Part shown: positions 10,260 through 21,649 of the stretch, one piece after another
How the letters are laid out: each line of letters starts with the position of its first letter
Numbering within the stretch: position 1 is the stretch's first letter
Translations under genes and position numbers: made by a program
Source of the DNA: Erodium maritimum
Lineage: Eukaryota > Streptophyta > Magnoliopsida > Geraniales > Geraniaceae
Assembly (NCBI GenBank): GCA_963921825.1
Contig: OY997594.1
Span: forward strand, 60,311,675 to 60,375,674
DNA length: 64,000 bases
Direction: 5' to 3'
The notes under the pieces: model-generated
What the model saw: the letters and a program-made list of their open reading frames with translations, nothing else
Databases searched by the model: none
What the model was told of the DNA's origin: nothing

Positions 10260-10631
10260 CGTATATTGGCTCACTTTACCAACGGATCCAAGGAACTTGG
10301 CTGACGGATCCAACATGTGGCTAAGGTTTGTTAGTTGGCAGACGGATGCACATCCGTGGGTCAAGTTTTTTTCACATGGCTGACGGGTACAACATCCGTG
10401 GGTCAAGTTTGTTTCACTTGGCTGACAGATACAGCATGTGTGGGTCAAGTTTTTCCAGTTGGCCGACGGATATAAGTTTCCTTATCTACGGATCTAGCAT
10501 CCGTCGGCCTGGTGGTTCACTTGGGTGACGGATGCAGGATCCGTGACCTAAGTTTCACCATTTGGCTGACGGATTGCTGTATCCGTGACCTAAGTGCCAA
10601 AACTTAGGTCACGGATCCATTACATCTGTCC
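10260..10631. repeat. subterminal repeats of CACTA copy 1
   Basis: About eight copies of a TTGGCNGACGGAT motif, many followed at roughly 25-30 bp by GTGGGTCAAGTTT or CCTAAGTTT blocks, in both orientations, spaced at about 45 bp. This is the expected subterminal binding array for TNPA-type proteins. A 47-bp direct repeat (TTTCATACATATTTCATGTG at 10152 and 10199) lies just outside. Confidence 0.8.
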
Positions 10632-10655
10632 CCTAAGTCGATTTCTGCAGTAGTG
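10632..10655 (-). repeat. terminal sequence of CACTA copy 1
   Basis: The minus strand from 10655 reads CACTACTGCAGAAATCGACT and then TAGG. The first 24 bases are identical to the start of copy 2 at 57069. The host sequence begins GAT at 10656. Confidence 0.92.
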
Positions 10656-11690
10656 GATGGGTGTGTTGGGAACGTTAGGCGCAACTCTCTCAACAATCAT
10701 GGAGTTTTGCGGTTTTGGATGGTGGTGACGATGGTTCTTCAATTATTTTCCGATCACCACCAACAAGGAGGCGATGGGGACAACGGCAGCGATTCGGCGA
10801 CATCAGGCCGTTCATCACCAGTCACCCCAACGCCTTATATTTCTCTACAACATCTGTTGCCGGCTTCGGCAGGGATGACGGTGGGGACGGTACATCTCGT
10901 CTTCTCGGAGTGTCGAAGGGATGGAGATCGAATGAAGCCAGGTGAATATCAGCGGGGGCGAAGGGCTTCGGCAACAGGGACCTGGCAGCGGGTGAACCGG
11001 GGGGAGTTCAAGGGATCCGGTCCGGCGAGTGCGACTCTCTCTACAACCCTAGGGTTTGAGTTCGACTTTTTGCGATTCTCCTTAATCTTCTCCGACGAAG
11101 CACTGATGTTCTCAGGAGGCATAGATGGAGGCGAGGCGGGTCATGAGGATGCTCTCACTCGGGAGGGTAATTATGATGGTGCGGCATACATAGCAGCGGC
11201 GGGCGGCTTCAGGAACCCTCGCCTCGCGGAACGATCCCAAAGGAGTCCAGAGGGGAGTCGGTCGACTGTACCGCCTCTCTGGATGTATGGTGGCAGCGGT
11301 TCCACCAAAAGCCGACATGGTATCTCCCTACCAGCTCAGGGGTCAGCAATCTCGCGCTTAGGGGCCCTACTCGTATCATTCAAGGGAGGACGGCGCACGC
11401 TGATAACCTGGGGGGATACATAGTCCACCACTACAAGTCTTCACACTGGATCTGTTCGATCCGTGATTTCGTTTGGTTCACACTGTATCGGTGTCGTCAG
11501 ACGCTACCGCAGTCTGTGGTTTCCACGCTCCAGACACCTTCTCAGTCCGAAGAGCACATTTACTTTTCAGCTTATGTCATTTCATATGTTGCTAGTTCAA
11601 GTTGCAGTACTTTCCATTCTGTATGTCAGTGTTTGTATTTTGCAAACGCTACTTAATTTATAATATTACTTGTTATCCTCAAAAAAAAAT
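10656..11690 (+). mobile_element. possible non-LTR retroelement fragment ending in an A-tract
   Basis: A GC-rich stretch (10656-11420) with an open 256-codon frame but no recognised protein is followed by an AT-richer tail ending TTATCCTC and nine As (11681-11689). The layout resembles the short retroelement at 50304-51429, which also passes from GC-rich to an AT-rich tail ending TTTC plus As. Its left side is cut by the CACTA terminus at 10655. No target duplication can be tested because the start is missing. Confidence 0.35.
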
Positions 11691-12676
11691 TATTTATAAC
11701 ATTTTAAATTATTAATTTAATTTTATGAAAATTTAAATCAAAGGGGTAAATAATAAGATTGAACTTTAATTTTTGAATTTGTCATGTCGCTTATCGTTTG
11801 GAACTAATATCATAGAAGGGAAACATCGAAGAGCTTGAGGCATAGTCGGGGAACGTTTTCGTTTCAATGAAGGAGAGGGGTGATATAATGTCAATTACTC
11901 ACATATTTCTAATTTAGGAAAAATTGAAAATACTAACCCTTATGTATACATACATGTTTTATAATTTATATCTGTTATGTATAGGTGTTTTGCAATTTGT
12001 AACCCTCATGTGTACACTTTTGCATGGGTAGGCTTGACTTTTTGCAGAAAAAGTTAACACTGTTAGTGATCTTGTAGGTGTAAAATAGTTGGGAAATAAT
12101 TTATAAAAAAATAGAAAACCAATGATATTTACAAAACATGTATAGTTCATAGTAAGTTTTTGGAGTTATCCTTATATATTTTCATCTTGGCTATCTCATT
12201 CAGAAATGGCTCTTGCAGCTGATGGAAGGGAAGTTCTGAAATAGAATTGGCTAAAAGGCAATTAAACACACGGCAACATATCCTTGTCAAAGCAGCCAGA
12301 AGCAATTTAGTCAACCACGTTCATACTGAACGTTTCACAGTTCACACCAACAACTATTCTCTAATTACTTTATTTTATTCCCACTGCACAGAAGTCAAAA
12401 TCATGTGCAAATATGGTGTGAAATGTGAATTCATACAAATCACACGCTACTTGAAAATTTCAGATTACTCTGAAAGGTGAAAGCCACCTCTCAAGATGAA
12501 CCATTCAGGTCAACTGACTTTTATTTACATTTCTGTGCGCAAAGATGAAACAAATAAAGAAAAATGGCTCCTAAGTACAGAGATGTAACAGTAAACTTCT
12601 CTTACATATAGATGTATATATAGCAGTTGAACTTTCTAAAAATTTCAGCTTTCATACAATTCAAGAAAAAATACAT
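11691..12676. other. intergenic, includes 3' flank of the fibrillin gene
   Basis: AT-rich, no coding frame supported. The part nearest 12676 is probably the 3' UTR of the fibrillin gene on the minus strand. Nothing else is recognised. Confidence 0.5.
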
Positions 12677-15600
12677 CTAACCCTCATACTCTGTGATGGG
12701 TGCTGACACAGGAGATGGTGGTTCGTCTAACCTTGTAAGAACTTCAGGTAATCCGGAGGTATCCCTTAGTATCTGCATATTTAAGGACCAGAAGTATTTA
12801 TACCAAGTCAAGACCATAAGTACCTCTAGGACACACTCTTTCTCCTACAAGTTGAAGTATTTCACCAACATTACACCAATATTTTTCTTACTCAACAGTT
12901 CAATTTGATGATTGATAAAAGTGGGGGATAACATATATATGTTGATGTGTCTGCCTTATCGGTGTTTGAAGATTGATAAAAGTGGTTAGTTTGGTGTTTT
13001 GCATTTTAGGCCCAGATAACATATATATGTTGATGTGTCTGCCTTATCGGTGTTGGATATTGATCACAGAAAAGACTAGGGATAATGAACTCAATCTAGC
13101 CCAGGCGTACTCACTTTGTTAGGGCAGTGATAACAGACCAGATGTGAAAAAATCACTTGAAAATAATCAAATTTGAGGTTCATGGAGAGTTGGAACGAAA
13201 TCAGAGACTTACGAGTATCTCTTCATCAAGATATGAAATCATGAATAGCCTCTGGAAATTACCACCTGAAGGATGAAAGATGACAATTTAGTTTCAGTTC
13301 ATAAAATGTTCAATATGTAATAGGTCCCAATATTTCAATAGTGGTTCGATTTACAAAGATGGATTCATCACATATAAGTTGGGGAATATCTGTCCTTACA
13401 TTTGAAAAAAGAACCAGACACAAATTTGCAAAATTTCAGATGTATAAATAATCAGAGCCTAGGCCTAAAGGGTATTCGTACATTTTCATCATCTAACGCA
13501 AGTATCGAACATAAAAATGAATTGCAGATAAGTTCCGCAAAATGCGCAGCAAGAAGAAAATTGGAAAAGAAGTGGAAAGAGATAGTATTGAACAGAAAAT
13601 GACTTACTAAATGGAATTGTAAACCCACTGGCAACTGCATCCCTAATGGGAACAGGAAGTTGCTGCACTGTGCTAGCTGCTTGGCTTATTGCACCTCTTA
13701 GCTGTTCTGGTAGAGACTCTTCAATAAGTTTCGGAGACTCTAAAACCCCTTCTAAGTACTCTTCTTTCATGCGAAGAGGTCCCTCAACAGTTAGTTTGGT
13801 GGAGACAATTATTTTGCTTTCTATCTGCATTTCAGCCAAGAGTATTTCAGAAGCCGTGACAGCTCATGCTCAGAAATGCATACCATACTACAGAGCAAAG
13901 TAACGGACTTGTATACCTTATGTATAATAGATGATAATATTAATCCGTAATTCAACGGGTAATATGAGCTCAAGATAGAAATTAAATTAAATAAAGGGAA
14001 AATAAATTAGAATAAAGATCATGCAGAAGAGTGCCTTGGCAACAGATTCTGTGATGTACAACAGATTAACCAAAACTTTCGACAATGCTTGAGACATGTA
14101 AGAGGCCATTAGTATAAGAAAATATGTCACCCTAATCCTCTCCAAATCAATAGTTGGTGATGGCACATGATCTATGGTTGTGGGGAATTATGGGTTTCAA
14201 CTCTTGCCAACAAACTTTCCAACAATGTCTACAGTAATATATGCTTAAGAATAAATTACTTGTGACCGAAAATTTTAAGGATTAAGATCCACAGCAAACA
14301 AGTCTAGCAAATTTTATGCAGTTATAGTTATTCATCAAGAAGATTTCACGAAATTGTAGGGATGTGGGAGTAAACAAAGTCCTAGACCAAATCTTTATTC
14401 ATCCATTTTCTTGGTAGAAACCACAGAACCTTCTAAGTGAAGATCTGAGGTTCCTGGTTGGCATGTAGGTCAAATGAAGCAAATTAACCTTTGAGTTTCC
14501 TCTAGAAAGTTTTGTAGTAACAATGCACTTAGTCTTAGTTCCTACAACTCTACAACATAACATAACACATTGTCACAACTCCAAAGAATCAATGAATAAG
14601 TATATCATATGTGTTACCGTATTCAACAGTTTCATGTTTGCTGTAATCTTTGCATTTCCATCCTTGAGCAATATATCCATTTTAGACAAAGTAGCCAAAG
14701 ATGAAGGGAATCTCCTGCAATAGTAAAAGTCACACCAACAAAATTAGAACCATAATCATCATTGACCAAACTGAAAATCTAAGCTAGTTCAGAAGAGAAA
14801 ATATCTTAAAGTGATCCATCAGCAATAGCAACAATACTCACTCAAATATAAATTTAGCGGCAGATAATCCCGGGGTTCCAGCTCCAAACCACTCAAACTT
14901 CCATCGACCTTGCAGATAAGGAGACCTGGTTATCGAATTAACAGATAAATGTCTCATAAGGAGAATAACATAACCATTCAAAATGTTTTTCACATTAAAC
15001 ACCTACGTTGTTGGCCTAGACGTAGGATTGAGACGCTCAAGGAAAACTATACTTTCATTGACATCAATCTGCTGCACATCCGTTATCTTTCCTGTGACTA
15101 AACCTTCGAAACCTCCCAAATCTTTAAGCTGAAACAAACAACCATTCAATGTTAAATACATAAAGAAAAAATGAGCTCAGAATAAATGTACTTGATGAAG
15201 CAAAGAAAATTGCATAAATCCTCCAACAAAGTAAAATTTGAAGCTAAAACTACTTGATCTCTACAGTATTTAACACATTGAGAATTCAATTTATGAATGA
15301 AATGTTAGATGCAAGTAGCAACCACTAGATTCATACAACTCCACAAATGACACTCATAAAGTACCGAATCACACACATCAGAACGGAGCATAATGGACTA
15401 AAAGCAACAAGACAATCATCCAAACAGAAGCTGAAATTACAGAAAAACGAAATGAACGGAAATTAGGACTCACAGCGATGAGAAGGGACTCCTTAGCGGA
15501 GAGGCGTTCCATTTGCTTGGCGTAGGCGGCGGGAGCTCCCTGCACGGTCTGCTGAGCCATGGATCTGAAATCCGGTCTCCGGAAGAATGTAACACGGTGG

Positions 15601-15722
15601 GAGGTCCTCCGGCGATCGTCCGGCAACCTAACGAGACAAACCAGGGAAGTCTTGGACGAGGAGAGGGAGCGGCAAGAGCGGAGTGCCGAAATTGACGGGA
15701 CAGAGGCTTGAGCTGTAGTCAT
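12677..15722 (-). CDS. FBN13: plastid-lipid-associated protein / fibrillin, FBN13-like
   Basis: Seven exons on the minus strand: 15722-15474, 15128-15007, 14925-14842, 14714-14618, 13824-13608, 13265-13213 and 12772-12677. Joined they give 305 aa with no break and all junctions GT-AG. The first ~55 residues are Ser/Arg-rich with few acids, a chloroplast transit peptide. The mature part reads YAKQMERLSAKESLLIA, GRWKFEWFGAGTPG, MKLLNTIESKIIVSTKLTVEG and ISYLDEEILILRDTSGLPEVL, which fits the PAP/fibrillin fold and, from memory, most resembles Arabidopsis At2g42130 (FBN13). Fibrillins are lipocalin-like proteins of plastoglobules, stroma or thylakoids that bind lipids or quinones; this member's ligand is not known to me. 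The family is certain, the subfamily likely. Confidence 0.9.
12909..13060. repeat. 88-bp tandem duplication in fibrillin intron 6
   Basis: The block starting GATAACATATATATGTTGAT occurs at 12927 and again at 13015 and stays identical for about 40 bp, through TTATCGGTGTT. It lies wholly in the last intron and does not touch splice sites. Confidence 0.85.
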
Positions 15723-16355
15723 TGAAGCGAGCGCGAGAGAGGGACGCTCGCAATCGCAATCGGCAGCAGGAGGAGCTCCGGAGGTGCGGCGAGAGGGTTG
15801 GTGGTCGCGGCGAGGACGGGAGAGTGTGGCTGGTAGGGGTATTATCGTCAGTCTGATGAAAAATTATGTGGCTGATTGGTGCTGGATTTTTCTTTTTTGT
15901 CTTTTTTTTCTTCAAATTATTACATTTTTATTGGAAGCAAATCAGACCTGGAAATCGTTGAACTTTATAATAAATCTGTTGGAGTTTTTTTTATGGCTCG
16001 AAAATGTGTAGGCAGTGCACAGATCTTGAGTGATCACCTAATTAATTAAATTAAACAAATCACGTAAAGAGTATTTTCGTTTTTTTAAGTTTAACTCTCA
16101 GATATTTATGAAATTTATTCCTTTGTCATGCAAAGATTATTCCCTGCCGCCCGAACTCCTCCGTTTTGGTGGGTCGACTTGGAATATCTAATTCTCATTG
16201 AAATGTGACGGCCATATAAGACTTGAGTTCCGGATATTACTTTAAAAAAAATGTTCTAGACATCAATTATTACTAGGTTGGTATAGGATACGTTGTACAG
16301 TGTTTGTTGTAACACTTTGGTCTTAAAATAATACGGTTGAATGAAGATTATTTTA
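15723..16355. other. fibrillin promoter side and intergenic
   Basis: The first ~120 bp upstream of the fibrillin start are GC-richer, as expected for a 5' UTR; beyond that it is AT-rich with no coding frame supported. Confidence 0.4.
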
Positions 16356-16641
16356 AGGTTAATTATCTTTAGTATCCCTAGTTATTGGTAATACTCTTTC
16401 AGTACTTTGATGTATTGATAGCGTTTTGGACAAAATTTTGGTCTAGTTTACGCCATTTTGATGATCTGTGACCAATTCGTAAGGGATATTAAATGTTCTG
16501 TTATCAATACATAAGGGGTATTAAATGATTTTTTACCAATTCATAGTTACCAAAACGGAAGGACTGCTATTGAACGTTACAAAACAAAGAGGTACAAAAA
16601 ATATGTTACCAATAAAAAAAGGTACAAAAGATAATAACCCC
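16356..16641. mobile_element. MULE-like inverted-repeat element (286 bp)
   Basis: The ends are imperfect inverted repeats (left AGGTTAATTATCTTTAGTA; right, reversed, GGGGTTATTATCTTTTGTAC) extending about 50 bp, with TTATTGGTAA shared. Flanks ATTATTTTA (16347-16355) and ATTATTATA (16642-16650) agree at 8 of 9 bases, as for a 9-bp target duplication. No coding sequence. Confidence 0.6.
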
Positions 16642-18120
16642 ATTATTATATTTCGTACTAAGTTTCACCCACAATTGAGCCTCCATTCTATTTTTATGTT
16701 GTGTCCAAATTGAAATCGTAAGTAGTACGAGAGACGAGTGTATATCTTATATCTGGTTAAAATAACTCTCGGCTTCTTTGCATTGGTTACTTGCAACATT
16801 AAAAACTAAAAGTGCCTCTCTATAAGTATCAATTTGAATAGTTACATACTATAAGTTATAACTACATAAAATTCAAGAAGTTTTTTTTAGCTAAACAACT
16901 CAACTTTTGAGATCCTCTCTTAGTTCTAGACGCGTAAAAATAATGGTGCTTTCCTCTGCCCCCGTCGCCGACATGTCTTTTATTGTGATTCCGCCCGTGA
17001 CTGTTGTCGTAGCTCCTATGGGTGATGCTCCCATTGCATTGCCTTGTCCCCCTGCAGACCGCCCACGGTGCTAGGGATAAGAGTTGTCGTCGGAGAAAGC
17101 CCAAGCCGACTCTGGCCCTCTCTGCCTATCCACCTGTGTTGTCTACAGCGATTCTCCCTACTATAGGAACGACCTCGGATGGGGTGTCCTTCTCCTTAGG
17201 ATCAGCCTCTCCGGGCCCGTCGCCAAGCCGAGATGTGGGAAGCCCGCCTCCAAACGCCGCCCCAAGGTTGCTTCCCCTGCAAGAAACGATCTCCTAGCCC
17301 TCCCCTCTCCAAACCCTAGTTCGCCGGCCCCCAAAGTAGCCATGACCTCGCTCTGGCTCTTCCCCTCCAAGGTGGCGCGATTCATAAGGTTACGCCATCA
17401 TCATGCCCTCCTCCAAACCGGGCCCTAGCTCATCCTCTTCATGGCGGTGCGACGTCTAGGGTTACTTCACCCTCGCGACACGAGCTTGCCCTGGTTCCCG
17501 TAGGTGTCCTGATGAACTTAGATTTGTATTAGTAACCTACTTTGCATCGTAGACAAAAAGAAAAATAAATAAACACAAAAATGAGCATATGAAACTATAG
17601 AGTCTGCAGTGCTACTTCTTATGAAACCTATAACTTGTATAGTGGAGCGTTTTGGTATTGTCGATCTGTCGTCTTGATTCGTCGGGATCACTAAGATTTC
17701 CCTCCCTATAATGAGACTTGGTTTAGATGTGGTAAAGAAGACGGTGTATGATTCGGCTGTGGCTGCATCGATACTTCTTGCCGAATTCAATCGCTTTGAC
17801 CTTCAGAGAAAATCAGCAAATCAAAACAGCACGACTTCACCCAAAAGAGTAGCCCGAAAAGCGATTTCATCCACAAGAGCAGCCCATAGCACGACTTCAT
17901 CCAAACGGACAGTTCATAAATCGTCTGCATCCAACCCTAAAACTTGATTTTTACTTATTATTTTAATATAAATTGAAAGAGTAAAATCTTAATTTTTATA
18001 CAAAAATACTTTTTTTTACAACCATGAGAAAGAGGTATGCGAGCATAGAGGATGAAAACCCAAGATATTTTTCTGGTAATAGTCTGTGTTAAATGTGTAC
18101 CGTCTACCAGGTATTCATTC
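16642..18120. other. gene-poor stretch with GC-rich patch and short tandem repeats
   Basis: A GC-rich patch (about 16940-17510) has open frames on both strands but no recognised protein; composition and Pro/Ser-rich translation resemble a LINE leader. At 17829-17940 three to four degenerate ~30-bp repeats (core CGACTTCATCCAA) give a Ser/Lys/Arg-rich open frame. The rest is AT-rich. Confidence 0.3.
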
Positions 18121-18192
18121 GGGTCCATAGCTCAGTGGTAGAGCAATTGACTGCAGATCAATAGGTCACCGGTTCGAACCCGGTTGGGCCCT
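18121..18192 (+). tRNA. trnC-GCA: tRNA-Cys (GCA)
   Basis: 72 nt fold as a standard tRNA: acceptor GGGTCCA pairs TGGGCCC, D arm GCTC-AGTGGTA-GAGC, anticodon stem ATTGA/TCAAT with loop CTGCAGA (anticodon GCA, cysteine), variable AGGTC, T arm ACCGG-TTCGAAC-CCGGT, discriminator T. A and B boxes for Pol III are intact, and a T-rich tract follows. CCA is not encoded, as in nuclear genes. Confidence 0.96.
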
Positions 18193-18244
18193 TTATTTTA
18201 TATACCTTTTGAATTTTATTTTTCAGATCGTTCTGAACCCACAT

Positions 18245-18305
18245 GGGTCCATAGCTCAGTGGTAGAGCAATTGACTGCAGATCAATAGGTCACCGGTTGG
18301 GCCCT
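18245..18305 (+). pseudogene. tRNA-Cys (GCA) pseudogene with 11-bp T-arm deletion
   Basis: Identical to the gene at 18121 through the variable region, then TTCGAACCCGG is missing, removing the T loop and one stem side. The deletion lies between the direct repeats CCGGTT that flank it in the intact gene, so slippage explains it. The B box is destroyed. The two copies form a tandem unit of about 124 bp; the shared tail GATCRTTCTGAAYCCACA follows each (18226 and 18361). Confidence 0.93.
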
Positions 18306-18702
18306 TGATTTTTTCACACTGAGAATTTTAATTAAAAAGAATTGAGCTTTTTATGTTTGAGATCATTCTGAATCCACAATAAATGGCAATCCCGTAATTC
18401 ACTCAGAAAGTCAATGGCTTTAAGGGCTACGATTTTAGATTTAGTGTGGCTCAAACTTAAATAAGAACAACAGAGAGACGAAAAGGAAGAGCGGGTTGGG
18501 TCCACAGGTCACACGCACCGTCAACTTTACCCTTCCTGCCCTTCTCCCTCAACTCTTCGTCTCTCCCGACTCGCAAATCTCCATCTGTCGTAAATCAACG
18601 ATCCACCATTTTTGTCCCTCTCCTCCGATCGGTCCTCAGAACTTCGGCCTTCAAGTGCGGCGGAGACATTGCTGAGGTGGAGGAGTGAGAGGGAAATGAG
18701 GG

Positions 18703-21183
18703 ATGTGGTCAATGATATCAAGGATTGCGTGGGCGTGTTGGAGACCGGTCAGTCGATATGCCCGTATGAACAAGGATGACGATGATAGCTCCGCCGCAGA
18801 CGACTTCGTCTGGTCCCGCGACCTCGAGGAGCACTCTTGCGGTGAATTCTCCTTCGCCGTCGTCCAGGCCAATGAGGTCATCGAGGATCAGAGTCAGGTC
18901 GAAACCTCCCCTGTCGCTACCTTCGTCGGCGTCTACGACGGTCACGGCGGCCCCGATGCTTCCCGCTTCGTCTGCGACCACCTCTTTCTGCATCTCATGA
19001 GTCAGTTCCCCTCATACTGTCCTTTACTTGAAGATCCAGAAATGCTGTTTTCAGGCTTATTTCTGATAAAAATGATTTTATTGTTTTCCTTCACATATTT
19101 GGTTTGTGCTAGGTTGTGAATTTGAACTATGAGTTGACTTTTATCATTAAGTATTGAAAGGGTTATGATATTTGACTCCACTAGATTTGGGATTATAGCT
19201 TGAGCACAGTTGTAGGTGCTAACTTATTCTGTGAAGTTACATCTGACTTCTACATTTAAGTCACTTGGTATTGTATATGATACTAACTTAAGTTATTTCT
19301 GGACCCAGAAGTGAATTTTGTTGCTTTTGTTTGTTCTTGGGTTAGAGAAAATAGTGTAAATGCTTGTCAAAGCTTTGGAGGGAGAAATGATGTCTTTGAA
19401 TGTTTCATCTTTACTAGAAAGGAAGTTTCTCATCTTTTGCTGATTTCAAATCATTAAGGGCTTACTTCTGATTACAGAGGAGCAAGATATTTTAAATGTA
19501 TTTGGTTTGATATACAATGTAGATTTGGATGAAGAATATAACTGAAGATAAATCTTATTCACTTCAGCTAATTCTCAGAGGTAGTAGTTAAATCTTGTTT
19601 ATGTTCTACAGGGCTTGCTCGGGAACATGGGAATATAACTGAAGATACACTGAAAGCCGCCTTTTTGGCTACAGAGGAAGGGTTTCTTACTCTTGTCCGC
19701 AGATCACATGGAATAAAACCCTTAATTGCAGCCATTGGATCTTGTTGTTTAGTTGGAGTTATCTGGAAAGGGACATTATATGTTGCTAACCTGGGTGATT
19801 CTCGAGCTGTTTTAGGTTATTTAGGTAGCTCAAAGAAGATAGTTGCTGAACAATTGACTAAGGATCACAATGCAAGTATGGAGGAGGTTAGAAGAGAGCT
19901 CATGTCCTCCCATCCAGATGATAATCACATTGTAGTTATGAAGCATGGGGTCTGGCGTATCAAGGGTATAATTCAGGTTTGCTATCTATTGCCACCCAAC
20001 TTGATGTGATTTTTTCATTCTTGTGTCCTTATGCGTGTCAGAATAAAATTAATGGTTTTTGCAGTCACTCAAGTCATTATTGGCCTGTTACCAACCATAG
20101 TTTTTTGTAATCTTGAGTCTATGGTTAACATCTTTGTCTTGTATGATATGTTTCAGGAACCTGCAATTATGTTCATCTATTATAATTATTGTTTTCTGTT
20201 GCTCCCTTTTCATTTTTCCCTAAGTGGGAGAGCTTCGTATATTGCTTCTTCCTTGTTAATGAAATTATTGATAAATTTGAGGTATCATTAGCATTCCAGA
20301 TATCTTCTTACCATTGAGGCTGAGTTTCTATAAGTATTCAAAAACTATCTAAACCTAGCCTAAGTATTAAAAAATGTTCTAAATTAGCTTTGGGTGAAAT
20401 GAAGAATCATCACAGCTGGTTTTGTTAATGACCTGTATGGATGCTGTGTATAAGCATCTTCAAATCAGGAAGACGTTGTTACTGGACTACTTTATTTAAC
20501 TGCTGATTTCCTTGTCTGTAACAATGTTGATTACATCTTAATTACTGGTGCAGTCATTGACACAATGTCTTTTTTTCTTCTTCTGGAAATTACATTAGGT
20601 CTCTAGGTCTATAGGAGATGCATACTTAAAGAGGCCAGAGTTCTCTCTTGATTCTTCATTTCCAAAATTTCACCTCGCCGAACCCATCCGCCGGCCCGTG
20701 TTGACTGCAGAACCGTCCCTATCCTCAAGGGTCTTGCAAAGTCATGATAAGTTTGTCATTTTTGCATCTGACGGGCTTTGGGAACATTTGACAAATCAGG
20801 AAGCCGTTGAGATTGTGCACAGTAACCCCAGACCAGTACGCACTCACATCCTTAATCATTTTCCATCGTTTATCTTGTCGGTACTCATGAGCTTCTGTTT
20901 TGCTTTACACTAGGGGATTGCAAGAAGGCTTGTTAAAGCAGCTTTGAACGAGGCAGCGAGGAAGAGAGAGATGAGATATGATGATCTCAGGAAAGTTGAC
21001 AAAGGGGTCCGAAGGTTTTTTCACGATGATATCACCGTTGTTGTCATCTTCATTGACCATGAGAAGATGGGGAAAAAGATGTCTGTTCTGGAGCTATCTG
21101 TACGAGGTTCCATTGACACTGTTGCACCGTCTAATTTCAGCATTCTACAAGGAATCGACGCAACTGCTAGGTCTGTCCTCTGA
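18703..21183 (+). CDS. protein phosphatase 2C, clade D type
   Basis: Four exons (18703-19000, 19612-19976, 20599-20835, 20914-21183) join to 389 aa. PP2C motifs are complete: VYDGHGGP with metal ligands D79/G80, [36 protein letters not shown] (D279) and [10 protein letters not shown] (D338). The N-terminus WACWRPV and sequences [32 protein letters not shown]-type and [12 protein letters not shown] are, from memory, typical of plant clade D PP2Cs, which dephosphorylate plasma-membrane H+-ATPase and are inhibited by SAUR proteins. It is a Mn/Mg-dependent Ser/Thr phosphatase. An out-of-frame upstream ATG at 18696 opens a 27-codon frame overlapping the start (to 18779), which could lower translation if transcribed. 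Tail-to-tail with actin, 466 bp apart. Confidence 0.93.
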
Positions 21184-21649
21184 AGTAACACACTTAAGTT
21201 TTAGTTCCAGTTTTCAAGTAAGAAAGATTTGGGTTTCAGAAGTTTTATTTTACCATTCTATTGTTGTTTGAGTCTGACTTGTTGTAGTTGTAAGTTGTAA
21301 CTCATCTAAGGGGATGAGTTATTTTTTTGCATTTGATATGCAAATAATAGTTGTGCTCATTTTGCACAGTCCAAAAATACAATTCCTCTTGCAACTGGTG
21401 ATTGTATGGAGTTCTGAAACATGTACTGAAAGTGGCTTCAAAGACGGTTAGGAAACAATCATACTTATTTCACCCAAACCAAATTACAATTCTACAATGA
21501 ATCTTGATTCTTGAATGAACTCTAATTTAGGGTTCATGTTCATATTTGGGGCGAAAACGCTGAATAGAATCATAATGAAAAAAATGGGAAAAGAGAAAAT
21601 AGATATGAAAAATGTAAATCCACTTGGAATAAGTAGGTTTATGTTTTGA

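Larger units (their letters stand above)
1..10655 (-). mobile_element. CACTA (En/Spm) DNA transposon, copy 1, left part outside window
   Basis: The right terminus is at 10655, where the minus strand begins CACTACTGCAGAAATCGACT, the classic CACTA start. From that end inward come subterminal repeats (10260-10632), three small plus-strand ORFs (8469-10017), a palindrome-rich divergent promoter (about 6865-7282), a tnp2-type transposase gene on the minus strand (6864-3247), a second palindrome cluster (2228-2881), and the start of a Ptta-type transposase gene on the minus strand (745 to the edge). The element is therefore longer than 10.6 kb. A nearly identical partner lies inverted at 57069-64000. 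The other terminus and the 3-bp target duplication are outside the window. Confidence 0.93.

Noticed and set aside
10653..11423. 256-codon open frame just after the CACTA terminus
   Set aside because: Overlaps the last base of the transposon, has no ATG at its start and no recognised domain; GC-rich composition explains its length.
15513..15915. Plus frame 15513-15695 and minus frame 15628-15915 near the fibrillin start
   Set aside because: They are shadows of the fibrillin first exon or its 5' UTR; the in-phase seven-exon model accounts for the region.
17022..17428. Overlapping 91- and 114-codon plus frames in a GC-rich patch
   Set aside because: No recognised domain, both strands open, no splice-consistent extension.
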